From Rhizobium ruizarguesonis (lineage in GTDB: Bacteria > Pseudomonadota > Alphaproteobacteria > Rhizobiales > Rhizobiaceae), in NCBI RefSeq assembly GCF_012349115.1, contig NZ_PQIG01000066.1:1-64000 (forward strand): a stretch of DNA of 64,000 bases. Direction: 5' to 3'. Positions within the stretch are counted from its first letter, which is position 1. Every line of letters begins with the position of its first letter. This document shows, piece by piece, positions 45,033-53,596 of the stretch. A program made the translations under genes and the position numbers. Below the pieces are notes generated by a model that was given only the letters and a program-made list of their open reading frames with translations, searched no databases and had not been told where the DNA came from.

Positions 45033-46142
45033 ATGTTTCTCGGCGAAAAGCTTGATCAAGCGAACGGGCGACCGACAGGATTCGATTATATGCGATTACT
45101 GTTAGCCTTTTCAGTGCTTTGGATACATACAGCCCGCGTCACGTACGGCGATGACCTGTTTCTCTGGGAGTCACCCTTCCGCCCTGTTATCAAGTCAGTG
45201 CTGCCCATGTTCTTTGTCCTGAGCGGGTTCCTGGTGGCTGGCAGTCTTGAACGATCGAAGACATTGATCTCCTTTCTCGGTAACCGATTTATCCGGATCT
45301 ACCCTGCTCTTGCGGTTGAGGTATTGCTGGCTGCCTTTATACTCGGAGCGATCTATACAGAGTATGACCTGCGTGACTATTTCACCGATCCTCAGTTCTT
45401 TACATATCTGATGAATGTCACAGGGCACATTCACTTCAATCTTCCCGGGGTATTCCTGGATAATCCTGATGCCGAGATGGTGAACGGACAGCTCTGGACG
45501 GTGCCCTTCGAGCTTGAGTGCTATGCGGTGATCGCCGCCCTCTTCTTGCTGGGCGTGGTCAGGCGGCGGGTGATTGCCCTTATCGCAACGCCGGCCTTGA
45601 TCATAAGCTTCGGTATCGCAAGATATTGGAAACATGAAAGTGATTGGGCGAATATGCCGACGACCGCGTCGGGCAATCTGCTCATTTGTGCTTTTCTTGT
45701 GGGGGTGACCTTCTATCTCTACAAGGACAAGGTTCTTTGGGATATCCGAATTTTCCTCGCCTCGGTGGCATTCATACTGTGGGCCTATTGGTTCACCTCC
45801 TTTGGGGACTTTGTTGCCATTCCGGCCATGGGATATGTCACGGTCTTCCTTGGTCTCACCTCGCCCCGCAAGCTTGGCGTCCTGCGTGGAGCCGACTACT
45901 CCTACGGCGTCTTCCTCTATGGCTATCCGATCCAGCAGGCGTTCGTAGCGCTCGGGCCTTGGGCGCATAACTGGTGGCTGAACGGCATTGTCTGCAGCAT
46001 CATTGCCACTTGCTTTGCCGCCTTCTCGTGGAGATTCATCGAAAAGCCGGCGTTGAAATTGAGGAAACAAGTCACCTGGCTGGAAAACCTCAGTCTCCAA
46101 CGCGTCGCAAAACGGCAATTGGCCGGCGCGGTCTCGAAATAG
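45033..46142 (+). CDS. Acyltransferase 3 family membrane protein (polysaccharide O-acylation)
   Basis: The 369-residue protein has about ten helices. Family features are GFDYMRLLLAFSVLWIHTAR near residue 18 (with the active His), the arginine in FIRIYPAL and NGQLWTVPFELECY near residue 155. The ATG at 45033 is preceded by AAAGGGG; the frame is open back to a GTG at 44931. It probably acetylates or otherwise acylates the polysaccharide made by the downstream cluster. Confidence 0.85.
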   Translation: MFLGEKLDQANGRPTGFDYMRLLLAFSVLWIHTARVTYGDDLFLWESPFRPVIKSVLPMFFVLSGFLVAGSLERSKTLISFLGNRFIRIYPALAVEVLLAAFILGAIYTEYDLRDYFTDPQFFTYLMNVTGHIHFNLPGVFLDNPDAEMVNGQLWTVPFELECYAVIAALFLLGVVRRRVIALIATPALIISFGIARYWKHESDWANMPTTASGNLLICAFLVGVTFYLYKDKVLWDIRIFLASVAFILWAYWFTSFGDFVAIPAMGYVTVFLGLTSPRKLGVLRGADYSYGVFLYGYPIQQAFVALGPWAHNWWLNGIVCSIIATCFAAFSWRFIEKPALKLRKQVTWLENLSLQRVAKRQLAGAVSK

Positions 46143-46730
46143 GCTTGTCGACACCGGCCTCGATGCCGGCAATTCATCGCAGGTGTTCAACCGGCAAGGA
46201 CATCAGCAGGGCTCGTCATAGCGGCGGGCCCTGTTTCGTTGTTGCGCGCCGATCACCTCAGATGAACAATCCGGGTCCATCGTAGGAGCCGAGTTTTGCG
46301 TAGGCTGTTGCTCAACCCTGATGCCGCCGCGCTTGCCGGACGAGCGTAAGCCCGATCGTTGCCAGCGCACATGCGCTCGAGCGTAAGCCTATGGCCAAAT
46401 TCATCTTTTCAGGAACACAACAAGTGAACGTTCAGTTCGGCGAGAGAACGCCGGAGCTGCATTGCCGGCTCCTGTATAAGCCGCCGGTGCCTAAATCTTT
46501 CTGACTGCAATATCCAAGGATTTCTTGGGTTTAATCGGTAGAGCGGCCCTGCTGGGTGAATAGTCGAATATTATCCGACGTGGTTCAATCGACTTGCTGG
46601 GCGGATATTAGCAATATTTTAACCGTAATAGATAAAATACTTTGATCGGACTTCGTTTCGACTTTGGGTTTTGTCATGTCATTGAGGGCTGGCGGTGGCT
46701 TGAAGGAGGTGTGAAGAGAGGATCAGAATA
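46143..46730. other. 588-bp intergenic stretch, AT-rich towards the right
   Basis: No gene or RNA is recognisable. A 12-base direct repeat (CGAGCGTAAGCC) occurs at 46341 and 46378. The last 200 bp are AT-rich and presumably carry the promoter and the GAAGGAGG-type leader of the next gene. Confidence 0.4.
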
Positions 46731-47027
46731 ATGCTGAAGAGCACGCTCGTCGTGGTTGCCGTCTCCATCGCTGCCGGAGCGACCATTCGCGCCTCGGCCT
46801 TTGCAATTTTTGCATTTCTGGTGGTCACGGCCTTGGGCGGCGTGATCCTGCTGAAAGGTACCTCCTTGACGGAGGCGGTCGTTTCCTGTGTCGAAGTGCT
46901 TGTATTGATGGAGATATGCTATCTGGTGGGTCTATTTGCCTTCTCCTTGTGGCATATTCAAAAGCGCCGGAAAAAGAACTCCATCACGGAGCGCTCCCAT
47001 GTCACGGGCAAACGTCCTCATGGGTAA
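46731..47027 (+). CDS. Small two- to three-helix membrane protein, module copy A
   Basis: The 98-residue protein has hydrophobic helices near residues 4-20, 22-42 and 50-72 and a basic tail. It is a clear paralog of the 99-residue protein at 51514: shared SIAAGA(T/S)IRA, AFAIFAFLV, LMEI-YL-G and a C-terminal RP-G. Both stand just before initiating transferase genes of the polysaccharide cluster. The function is unknown; a regulatory partner of the transferase is conceivable. Confidence 0.75.
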   Translation: MLKSTLVVVAVSIAAGATIRASAFAIFAFLVVTALGGVILLKGTSLTEAVVSCVEVLVLMEICYLVGLFAFSLWHIQKRRKKNSITERSHVTGKRPHG

Positions 47028-47093
47028 TGACATGACCGAGGCCGCCGGATGCTCGGCCAAGCGAGGCGCGAAGCTGAAAGATTGCGACGCGCT

Positions 47094-47831
47094 TTAGGAA
47101 TCCACCCTGGGCAGTAAGGCGTGCCGGGAAAGCAGGGCGGAGAGCGTCTTTGCCATGATCACGAAATCCAACGCCAGCGTCCATTTGGACAAATACTCGA
47201 CGTCGAGGGAAACTCTATTCTGGTAGCTGACGTCATTGCGCCCGCTGGTCTGCCAATGGCCAGTCAGGCCGGGACGGACGGCCATGTAGGCGTAAGCATG
47301 TTCACCGTAATGTGGCAGCTCTTCTTTGCTAATGGCGCGGGGCCCGACGAGGCTCATTTGACCCAGCAACAGGTTGATAAATTGCGGAAGCTTGGCGAGG
47401 CTCGATCGTCTCAAAATATCGCCGACGACAGTGACCTGTGCTTTGGCCGTTGCGTCGGCTCTTGTCGTACGAAACTCGAGGCAACCAAACTCTTTTCCCT
47501 TATGACCGAGCCGACGATGGGAATTGAATACAGGCCCCCGATCACTTAGCGTTATGATGACTGCCACCGACAGAAGGAGCGGCGACAGAAGGAATAGGAC
47601 ACTTGCCGCAATGATGATGTCAAATGCACGCTTCAGAATTCTGCTGATCCTATGGGATTGTGACGAATTGAATGGACGCCTTTCCTGTCGAGCCCTGGCG
47701 AAATCCCGCCAAGGTTTGGTCGGGTTGACGCCCTGATTTTTTCCCGCCATCCGCGTCTCCGTTAGACAAACCCCAGAAATCACAGCCAAAGCTTGTTTTA
47801 ATGCAAGTTTGATGTCTGTGACCGAGGTCAT
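47094..47831 (-). CDS. Initiating sugar-phosphate transferase paralog, probably catalytically dead (module copy A)
   Basis: The 245-residue protein belongs to the ExoY/PssA (polyprenol-phosphate sugar transferase) family: one N-terminal hydrophobic helix (IIIAASVLFLLSPLLLSVAVI) and the C-terminal MSLVGPRA, YGEHAYAYMAVRPGLTGHW and SGRNDVSY. The paralog at 57884 reads KFRTM, DDPRVT and SSIDELPQ. This copy reads EFRTT, lacks about 27 residues including DDPR, and has SSLAKLPQ (A146-K147 in place of the catalytic Asp-Glu). The frame is otherwise intact, so it appears maintained. ATG 47831 matches the conserved upstream sequence shared with the paralog. Confidence 0.85.
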   Translation of the reverse strand: MTSVTDIKLALKQALAVISGVCLTETRMAGKNQGVNPTKPWRDFARARQERRPFNSSQSHRISRILKRAFDIIIAASVLFLLSPLLLSVAVIITLSDRGPVFNSHRRLGHKGKEFGCLEFRTTRADATAKAQVTVVGDILRRSSLAKLPQFINLLLGQMSLVGPRAISKEELPHYGEHAYAYMAVRPGLTGHWQTSGRNDVSYQNRVSLDVEYLSKWTLALDFVIMAKTLSALLSRHALLPRVDS

Positions 47832-48202
47832 AATCTTCAATAAATTCCTTATACTCTGAAGAAATTCTTTTGACTATTTAAAATATTACCTTTGTTATTG
47901 AAATATATAACGGAGGCGCCATTCATATTTATTTTATATTCTTATATTACTCTTATAGTTGTTAACTTATTCTACAGGTAGGCAATTGTCATAAATTGTA
48001 TAAAAACCGTCGCGCAGCTTCAAGGATTTTCTTGTGATAGAATTCAATATGAATTTTATTATATATAAATGTGAGGAGTCGTCATAATTATGTATAGTTT
48101 AAACACGAGATTTTTATTTTATTATTGTTTGACTTTCTAATTCAACTTATTACGAATGTCTCTCGAGATAGTAAGTCAATTAGTCTGCGTGGAGTTGCAC
48201 TT
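47832..48202. promoter_or_regulatory. Very AT-rich divergent intergenic region, copy A
   Basis: The 370 bp between the transferase and the Crp-type gene are strikingly AT-rich against the GC-rich coding DNA. The stretch next to the transferase start (47816-47851) is nearly the same as 58650-58686. TTGTTTGACTTTC at 48125-48137 is matched by TTGTTTGACTCTC at 58976-58988, a possible -35 region (TTGACT) for the Crp-type genes. AT-rich DNA of this kind is the typical target of rhizobial MucR/Ros regulators. Confidence 0.5.
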
Positions 48203-48955
48203 ATGGATGGGGCGATTAGCATCAGAGACGACGGGACTAGAGGAAGCGCGGCGCGAATTGGCGAAGCGATTACTTTCGGGACTGTAGGTATTGTTTACGG
48301 CGACCGGGGGGATTTGGATCACGAGTTCCCGTTTTGCCGCTCGAGTGTTCGAAAGTTTCGTCGCGGTGAGCTTATTGCCAGCGCCGGTGTTCTCATCGAC
48401 ATGTTCGCCCGCGTGCAGCGCGGAATGGTGAGTGCAAGCACCCCGCTTGCCGATGGACGAGAGTTCATCGTCGAAATCATTCCTAAAGGTGGCTTGATCG
48501 GCGAATTGGAGGTGCTGCGCAAGCAGTCTCTCAGTTTGGAATATCGGGCCTCCTCGGACTGCGAACTCCATTACTTCGACGGTCGGTTACTGCGCGACTT
48601 GTGTGCGAACGATCCGCAATTTCAGGTGAAGATCCTGTCAAAGGCGCTGGCGCGTGTTTCCGAACTCGAACTGCGGATCATTGCCAATGCCGGATCGAGT
48701 CTAAGGCAGAGAGTGGCCCGGACGCTGCTGCGTCTTTCTGCCCTGTACAGAATGGATGCGGAGAATAGCGGCGATGAGCTGATCATCTCCCAACATGACC
48801 TAGCCGCAACGCTGCCGGCGTCGCGTGAGAAGGTCAACCAGTGCCTGCGGCGTTTGCGCGAGAGCAAAGTGGTCGACGGGACACAGGGCAAAATCCGCAT
48901 TCTCAACCGGAAGGCGCTAGAAGCTTACGCCGAGGGTGTGACGTCTCTCGTTTGA
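48203..48955 (+). CDS. Crp/Fnr-family transcriptional regulator, module copy A
   Basis: The 250-residue protein has an N-terminal cyclic-nucleotide-binding-type beta roll (RRGELIASAGVLIDMFARVQ; DGREFIVEIIPKGGLIGELEVL near residues 110-135). A C-terminal Crp HTH follows (ISQHDLAATLPASREKVNQCLRRLRE near residues 205-232). The Fnr cysteine cluster is absent. It is about 65-70% identical by eye to the paralog at 59059. ATG 48203 is chosen because GGAG lies eight bases upstream and both paralogs begin at ATGGATGGGGCG. It is divergent from the transferase gene and probably regulates it. Confidence 0.88.
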   Translation: MDGAISIRDDGTRGSAARIGEAITFGTVGIVYGDRGDLDHEFPFCRSSVRKFRRGELIASAGVLIDMFARVQRGMVSASTPLADGREFIVEIIPKGGLIGELEVLRKQSLSLEYRASSDCELHYFDGRLLRDLCANDPQFQVKILSKALARVSELELRIIANAGSSLRQRVARTLLRLSALYRMDAENSGDELIISQHDLAATLPASREKVNQCLRRLRESKVVDGTQGKIRILNRKALEAYAEGVTSLV

Positions 48956-49000
48956 GGCGGCGCCTCGATAAAATAAACGGAACGGCAGAAGCCTCAACAG

Positions 49001-49024
49001 AACCCGCCGCCGGCGGGTTTTGTG
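49001..49024 (+). terminator. Rho-independent terminator after the Crp-type gene
   Basis: AACCCGCC-GCC-GGCGGGTT followed by TTGTGTTT lies 46 bp past the stop. Confidence 0.7.
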
Positions 49025-49138
49025 TTTGATGGGGATTTGATAGTCAGACGATGCAGGCTGAAAGCTCGGGTTGACGTGTTGGCTCTTGTCTTCATGCGCG
49101 TCGTCCCAAAACCGCTGCGCATTTTTGGGCGACTTGCA

Positions 49139-50161
49139 TTAGACTTCGGTCTCGGAAGCATTCCTCCAGTATTTCCAGCCTTCACCCTGTATGAGCCCGT
49201 GATCGGACAGGTCCTTCCAGCTTCGGTAGGTCCCCGTATCGTCATGGACGAAGTCATCCATGTCCTTGCCTGAGGAGTATACGGTGTATTCTTCCGTATG
49301 TTGGGACCGGTGTGCCGCATCGGCAACCTTGTGCACGAAGGTCGACAGAAACTTGAAATGCAGAAGGGCGCCGGATACGCCGAGCGCTCCGCGCATGTCG
49401 CCCAAATTCAGCGAGAGCGGCCAGACCTGGTGCGATGATTTGAGAAACAGACGTTCACCCGCCACATAGACGAGAGGTATCTTGTTGAGCGCGGGGCCGT
49501 CCCACAGCCGGTCGTGGAAGTAGACCCGCCCGCGAACGCCACCCTTGATCCATATTGTTCGGTCGCGTTTGTCGAAATGCGCGACGTAGCCGGATCGGTC
49601 GAAGAGATTGCAGACCTCGAGCGGGTTGCGACCGGGCTCGCAGATGTTCTCGAGAACGGGATGCGGGCTATACATGTCGATCATGACCGAGCGGAGCGAG
49701 TGGCCGCCCATGGATTCGATATAGGCGGTCAATTGATCGATCGGCCGGGTGTCGCAATGGGGATAAACCAGAAATTCATCTGCATCAACGTACAGGACCC
49801 ACTTCTCCCGGCAGTGCCGGTTGATGACTTCGTTGATCCAGTCGTTTCCGAATCTCGCCGCCTTGTAGGACCCATGAGCTGAAAGAAGGGAGACGTCGTC
49901 GAAGCTGGACAGCAACTCGGCCGTGCCGTCGTTCGAGCCGTTGTCGATGCAGATGAAGTGCTCGAAGCCGAGATCACGATAATACTGCAGGAAGAAGGCC
50001 AGGCGGTGCCCTTCGTCGCGGATGACGCAGATGACGACGTGACGCGCCTGCTTGAGCCCGCTGCGCAGCAGGTCATAGCGAACCTGCCGAGCCTTGAGCG
50101 ACCGGCGCAGGCGGGCTTTCACATAATGCGAGATACTGGCGGCGGAAGCCCTATAACTCAT
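49139..50161 (-). CDS. Glycosyltransferase, GT2-like
   Basis: The 340-residue protein has a GT-A nucleotide-sugar fold: ICVIRDEGHRLAFFLQYYRDLGF near residue 45, IDNGSNDGTAELL near residue 72 and the metal-binding YVDADEFLVYP near residue 124. The length and the DADEF motif fit the family usually called Glyco_tranf_2_4. There is no membrane helix, so it acts at the inner face. It probably adds one sugar of the exopolysaccharide repeat unit. Confidence 0.82.
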   Translation of the reverse strand: MSYRASAASISHYVKARLRRSLKARQVRYDLLRSGLKQARHVVICVIRDEGHRLAFFLQYYRDLGFEHFICIDNGSNDGTAELLSSFDDVSLLSAHGSYKAARFGNDWINEVINRHCREKWVLYVDADEFLVYPHCDTRPIDQLTAYIESMGGHSLRSVMIDMYSPHPVLENICEPGRNPLEVCNLFDRSGYVAHFDKRDRTIWIKGGVRGRVYFHDRLWDGPALNKIPLVYVAGERLFLKSSHQVWPLSLNLGDMRGALGVSGALLHFKFLSTFVHKVADAAHRSQHTEEYTVYSSGKDMDDFVHDDTGTYRSWKDLSDHGLIQGEGWKYWRNASETEV

Positions 50162-50293
50162 ATTCTGTCCTGAACATTATCCATTCCTGGAATGAATGGA
50201 TGAATACTTGCGCTTCCGTCTGCAAATCCACGGCTCGACCGGCGACGCTAAGTTCAGTTTCGCGAACATTCAGGTCGGACCAGCAATACATCA

Positions 50294-51205
50294 TCATACG
50301 GCATAATCGCCAACCAGCAGGCTCTGAACCCGAGGATTGGATTCGTTTTTCTCAATCGCGTGTTCGATGCGCGCCCGTATCGATCGATATTTATACAGCA
50401 TCTTACGGTCGAAGCTTATTCCGCGATACAGCGAGTTGTAAATCGGATGTGCTTTGCGCAGGTCGACGTACACTTGGCTTTCTTTATCGGTCCATGGAAA
50501 GAAGGTTCCGTGCCATGGCTTCGGATGCGCCATATAATGGACGATCGACAAGGAGGACATGGTCACCAGATGAAGGAACTGTTTGGGGAAGTTCCACCGG
50601 TTCGATACGAGGATGAGCGATGAACCGCAGACATAATTCAAAGCGCCCTGATCATGTTTGCCCTCGCAGGCCTCGGGATTTCTAGCAAAAAGCTCAAGCG
50701 CCTCCTGTCCGATCCAGCCGTGGCGATGGAATTTCAGGACCCCTGCATTGAAATAGTGGCTGTCCTTTCCTGTGTCGAGGAAGTCATGGATCGCCGTGTA
50801 ATCGCGCGCCGCGAAAAACCTGCCTTCGGGCACAGTTGTACTTTCGAAAGCACCCAGATCGCTGACGATCTGGGTATCCCCATCGAGGTAGATGATCTGG
50901 GTATAATGGGCAGGCAGGATCTCGCAAAGGACCAGCTTGGCCATCGTGCTGACGCTGATGCGCCCCTGGAAATGCGAACTGTCGAGCTTGCCGAGCGAGT
51001 CCTGCAGCGCCTCAGTCGCATCGATCAATATGACCCCGTTCGTTGCGAGCAGGCCTTTCAGCTCCTCGAAATTGTCGAGATGTTCCGACATGAGGACGCA
51101 GACATCGGTCGCGGGGCTTGCGAATTTGCGAGCCTGAAGCGCCGAGAGAATGGTCGGAAATGAATACTCGACATCCGTGACGTAGACGACGCACTGATTG
51201 TTCAT
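50294..51205 (-). CDS. Glycosyltransferase family 8 protein
   Basis: The 303-residue protein has the retaining GT8 hallmarks: IIYLDGDTQIVSDL (DxD) near residue 107, YFNAGVLKFHRHGW near residue 151, DQGALNYVCG near residue 185 and HYMAHPKPW near residue 224. Members transfer glucose, galactose or galacturonic acid. It is 132 bp upstream of the GT2-like gene on the same strand and is probably co-transcribed with it. Confidence 0.87.
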   Translation of the reverse strand: MNNQCVVYVTDVEYSFPTILSALQARKFASPATDVCVLMSEHLDNFEELKGLLATNGVILIDATEALQDSLGKLDSSHFQGRISVSTMAKLVLCEILPAHYTQIIYLDGDTQIVSDLGAFESTTVPEGRFFAARDYTAIHDFLDTGKDSHYFNAGVLKFHRHGWIGQEALELFARNPEACEGKHDQGALNYVCGSSLILVSNRWNFPKQFLHLVTMSSLSIVHYMAHPKPWHGTFFPWTDKESQVYVDLRKAHPIYNSLYRGISFDRKMLYKYRSIRARIEHAIEKNESNPRVQSLLVGDYAV

Positions 51206-51513
51206 GTCATCACCCTTCCGATTGTGCGCAATACGATTGAATCGGCATTGTCTTTGCGAGGCGAGGGAACAGTTGTGAATTGAGCCGACAGCTCTGTCAT
51301 ATGAAGGCCCTGTTCAGTATATATTGCCGACATCCAGTCCAACTGGTGCTGAATCGGTGTCTCGCTGACGGCGGCTTTTGTGTGTTTCATTGTTGAGGTA
51401 TTCATTGTGAAGAATGCCTTGTCTGTCATAAGGCTGTGTTTCGACATATCGTTTCGCGGTACGACGATTGGTGCCGGGACGTTTGGTGGAATGCGGAGGG
51501 GAGGGGGATTGTC
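51206..51513. other. 308-bp intergenic region between divergent genes
   Basis: No coding feature is recognisable. It must carry promoters for the GT8 gene (leftward) and the small membrane protein gene (rightward). A GGAGGGGAGGGGG run just before 51514 is the ribosome site of the latter. Confidence 0.35.
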
Positions 51514-51813
51514 ATGTTGATCACCATACTTGTGGTAGCCGTCATTTCGATCGCTGCCGGGGCTTCCATCCGCGCCTGGGCTTTCGCAATTTTTGCATTT
51601 CTCGTGGCAATCGGCTTCGGCAGTGTGGCTTTCGCCGACGGGTCTTCGGTGATTGCGGCAATCCTCTTTGGTGTCGCCATTCTCTCGCTTATGGAAATCG
51701 GCTATCTGGCGGGCGTGTTCCTCTCGGGGTTTTTGCGACGCAGTGCCAGGCTGCGGGAAAACAATTCCGCTGCAGATAGTGTCGCGACCACCCGTGAGCG
51801 CCCGCAAGGCTAA
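51514..51813 (+). CDS. Small membrane protein, module copy B
   Basis: The 99-residue protein is a paralog of the product at 46731-47027, with the same three hydrophobic segments and the same SIAAGASIRA and LMEIGYLAG motifs. Two paralogs at equivalent module positions argue that it belongs functionally to the polysaccharide system. The family is otherwise unknown to me. Confidence 0.75.
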   Translation: MLITILVVAVISIAAGASIRAWAFAIFAFLVAIGFGSVAFADGSSVIAAILFGVAILSLMEIGYLAGVFLSGFLRRSARLRENNSAADSVATTRERPQG

Positions 51814-52001
51814 TATCGACATAGAATCCGCCGCATAGCCCTCTGCGGATGGCCTTGCGGGACGGCGTTCGTTGGCCAGGTTGTTTTTACAGGCGATTCT
51901 TGAAAGATGCGGTGTGGCCGGCCGGCTTCGGCCCCGTGCCGGCGCGCCAACGGCTTGATGAGATTGCCATGCTACGCCATGGCGGAGCTCCACAGCGGGC
52001 G

Positions 52002-53471
52002 TCATCGTGTTGAGAACATCGGCGCTCTCATCAGAGATGTCGATGTCTCCAGTGGAGTCCGGTTGGCAAGCGATCGGGTCGCGCGGCATGGCGAGGTATT
52101 GGTTGCCGCCAGGCAGCCGGCCGCCAGGCCGGCCGTGGTGCTGAACAGCAAACCGAGATCGGTGCCGCTTCCCGATATCGCCGCCGAGGCGACCTGGGCG
52201 ATGGATGCCATCACCGCCGCGTTTCCGATCGCGTGCATCTCCCGATCGCCTGACCTATGCCGGCCGGAGGCTCTCACAAGGCTGTACAGGAAGGCGGCGA
52301 AGAGAAGAGTGCCGGTCAATCCGACATTGGAGAGCAATGCAGCGATGAAACTCGAGGCTCGAACCGTGCCGAGCCCGGCGCCGAAGGTCGCAGTATCGAC
52401 GAATGCAATCAGTGCCAGCGTGTTCCAGGCAGTGCGCTCTTCGCCGGATTGCGATTGAAGCTTGTCCGACAAGGTGGTGTTCACCAGGCCGGCGATGGAA
52501 TCCCACGCATCGGGGACAAGGCTGAGCGCGACGATGGCGCAGGGAATCAAGAACAGCGTGATCACCAGGAGTGTCACGTGCGGGGTCGTGGCCGGGCCGC
52601 CGATCAGTCGTTTCAAGCAATACAGCACGAACATGCAGACAATGAAGATGCCGGCGATATAGGCGGTTGTCGATGTGCAAAGGACGATCGTCGGGCCGAT
52701 GAAAAGCGTTGCAAGTCCCGCCATGCGGCTTTTGACGCGCTCCAGCCAAAGCATGAGCGTGAAGGAAAAATAGGCCAATGCGACCGCGCCATAAGTGCTT
52801 GCTTCGGGGAACGAACCGACGATGCGTTTGAAGCCACTGATCGTCTCGGCCGTATGCATCGTATAATTCGCATTTCTGATGACATCGAGCAGGTAGGACT
52901 GGTCAGTCAGGAACGTTCCGATATCGATCAACGCCAGGGCAAAACATGCGATCGAGGCGACGATCAACTGCAGTGCGATAAAACGGGCATAGCCGAGCCT
53001 GGCAAGCCCCGAGATGACGGCAAAGCAGGCGAGGTCGCCGAGCAGATAGACGGACTGGCTGAGATTAGACGAACCCGGCGACAAGGGAGCGGCCACCGTC
53101 GACATCATGCCCGTGGCGTCTCGTGCAGAGGAGTAGACCAGGGTCGCGCCTGCAAAAATGCGGGGCAAAAAGAAAGACGATGCCACAGAAAACAGGATGT
53201 AGGCGGCAAACCAGAAACCGGGACCCGGATAGGCGAGGCTGGTCAGCATGGCCTGTGTTTGAGCCGGGCGCAGCAGGGCGGCGGCCACGAGAAAAAGCAC
53301 CAGAAGATGGCTCGGCTGGATGCTGCTGCCGCCGAGCGCGGGCAATTGGAGAGCCGCTGCGGCCCCCAGCAGCGTCGACAGGCAAAGGGTCGCGACCGCA
53401 AAACGCGCGCCGTTGACCATGCCGAGCAGGCCGAGCAGCAGAACGATGAAACCGATCGGTTCTATCGACAT
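52002..53471 (-). CDS. O-antigen ligase/polymerase-like membrane protein
   Basis: The 489-residue protein has about 11-12 helices. A large hydrophilic loop with GSFPEASTYGAVALAYFSF near residue 215, and later a region around SGEERTAWNTLALIAFVDTATFGAGLG, follows the layout of Wzy polymerases and WaaL-like ligases. Sequence conservation in this family is low, so the assignment rests on topology and on position among Wzx, Wzc and Wza-like genes. It is the last gene of the minus-strand operon starting at 57767. Confidence 0.75.
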   Translation of the reverse strand: MSIEPIGFIVLLLGLLGMVNGARFAVATLCLSTLLGAAAALQLPALGGSSIQPSHLLVLFLVAAALLRPAQTQAMLTSLAYPGPGFWFAAYILFSVASSFFLPRIFAGATLVYSSARDATGMMSTVAAPLSPGSSNLSQSVYLLGDLACFAVISGLARLGYARFIALQLIVASIACFALALIDIGTFLTDQSYLLDVIRNANYTMHTAETISGFKRIVGSFPEASTYGAVALAYFSFTLMLWLERVKSRMAGLATLFIGPTIVLCTSTTAYIAGIFIVCMFVLYCLKRLIGGPATTPHVTLLVITLFLIPCAIVALSLVPDAWDSIAGLVNTTLSDKLQSQSGEERTAWNTLALIAFVDTATFGAGLGTVRASSFIAALLSNVGLTGTLLFAAFLYSLVRASGRHRSGDREMHAIGNAAVMASIAQVASAAISGSGTDLGLLFSTTAGLAAGCLAATNTSPCRATRSLANRTPLETSTSLMRAPMFSTR

Positions 53472-53596
53472 GCTTCAGATCCCGATCCGGACGGCGAGCG
53501 GCGGAGGCATCGGTTTTGCCGAAGACCGGCATCCGCCTTTCGGCGCGATGCTTGAGGCGGAAGCCGCCAGCTGTCGTCGATGCTCACAACCGCCCC

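Noticed and set aside
46341..46389. Possible short CRISPR-like or regulatory repeat (CGAGCGTAAGCC twice)
   Set aside because: Only two 12-base copies with unequal context and no further spacing pattern; not a CRISPR array.
52257..53555. 432-codon plus-strand frame opposite the polymerase-like gene
   Set aside because: Highly charged shadow of a hydrophobic coding strand; no family resemblance.
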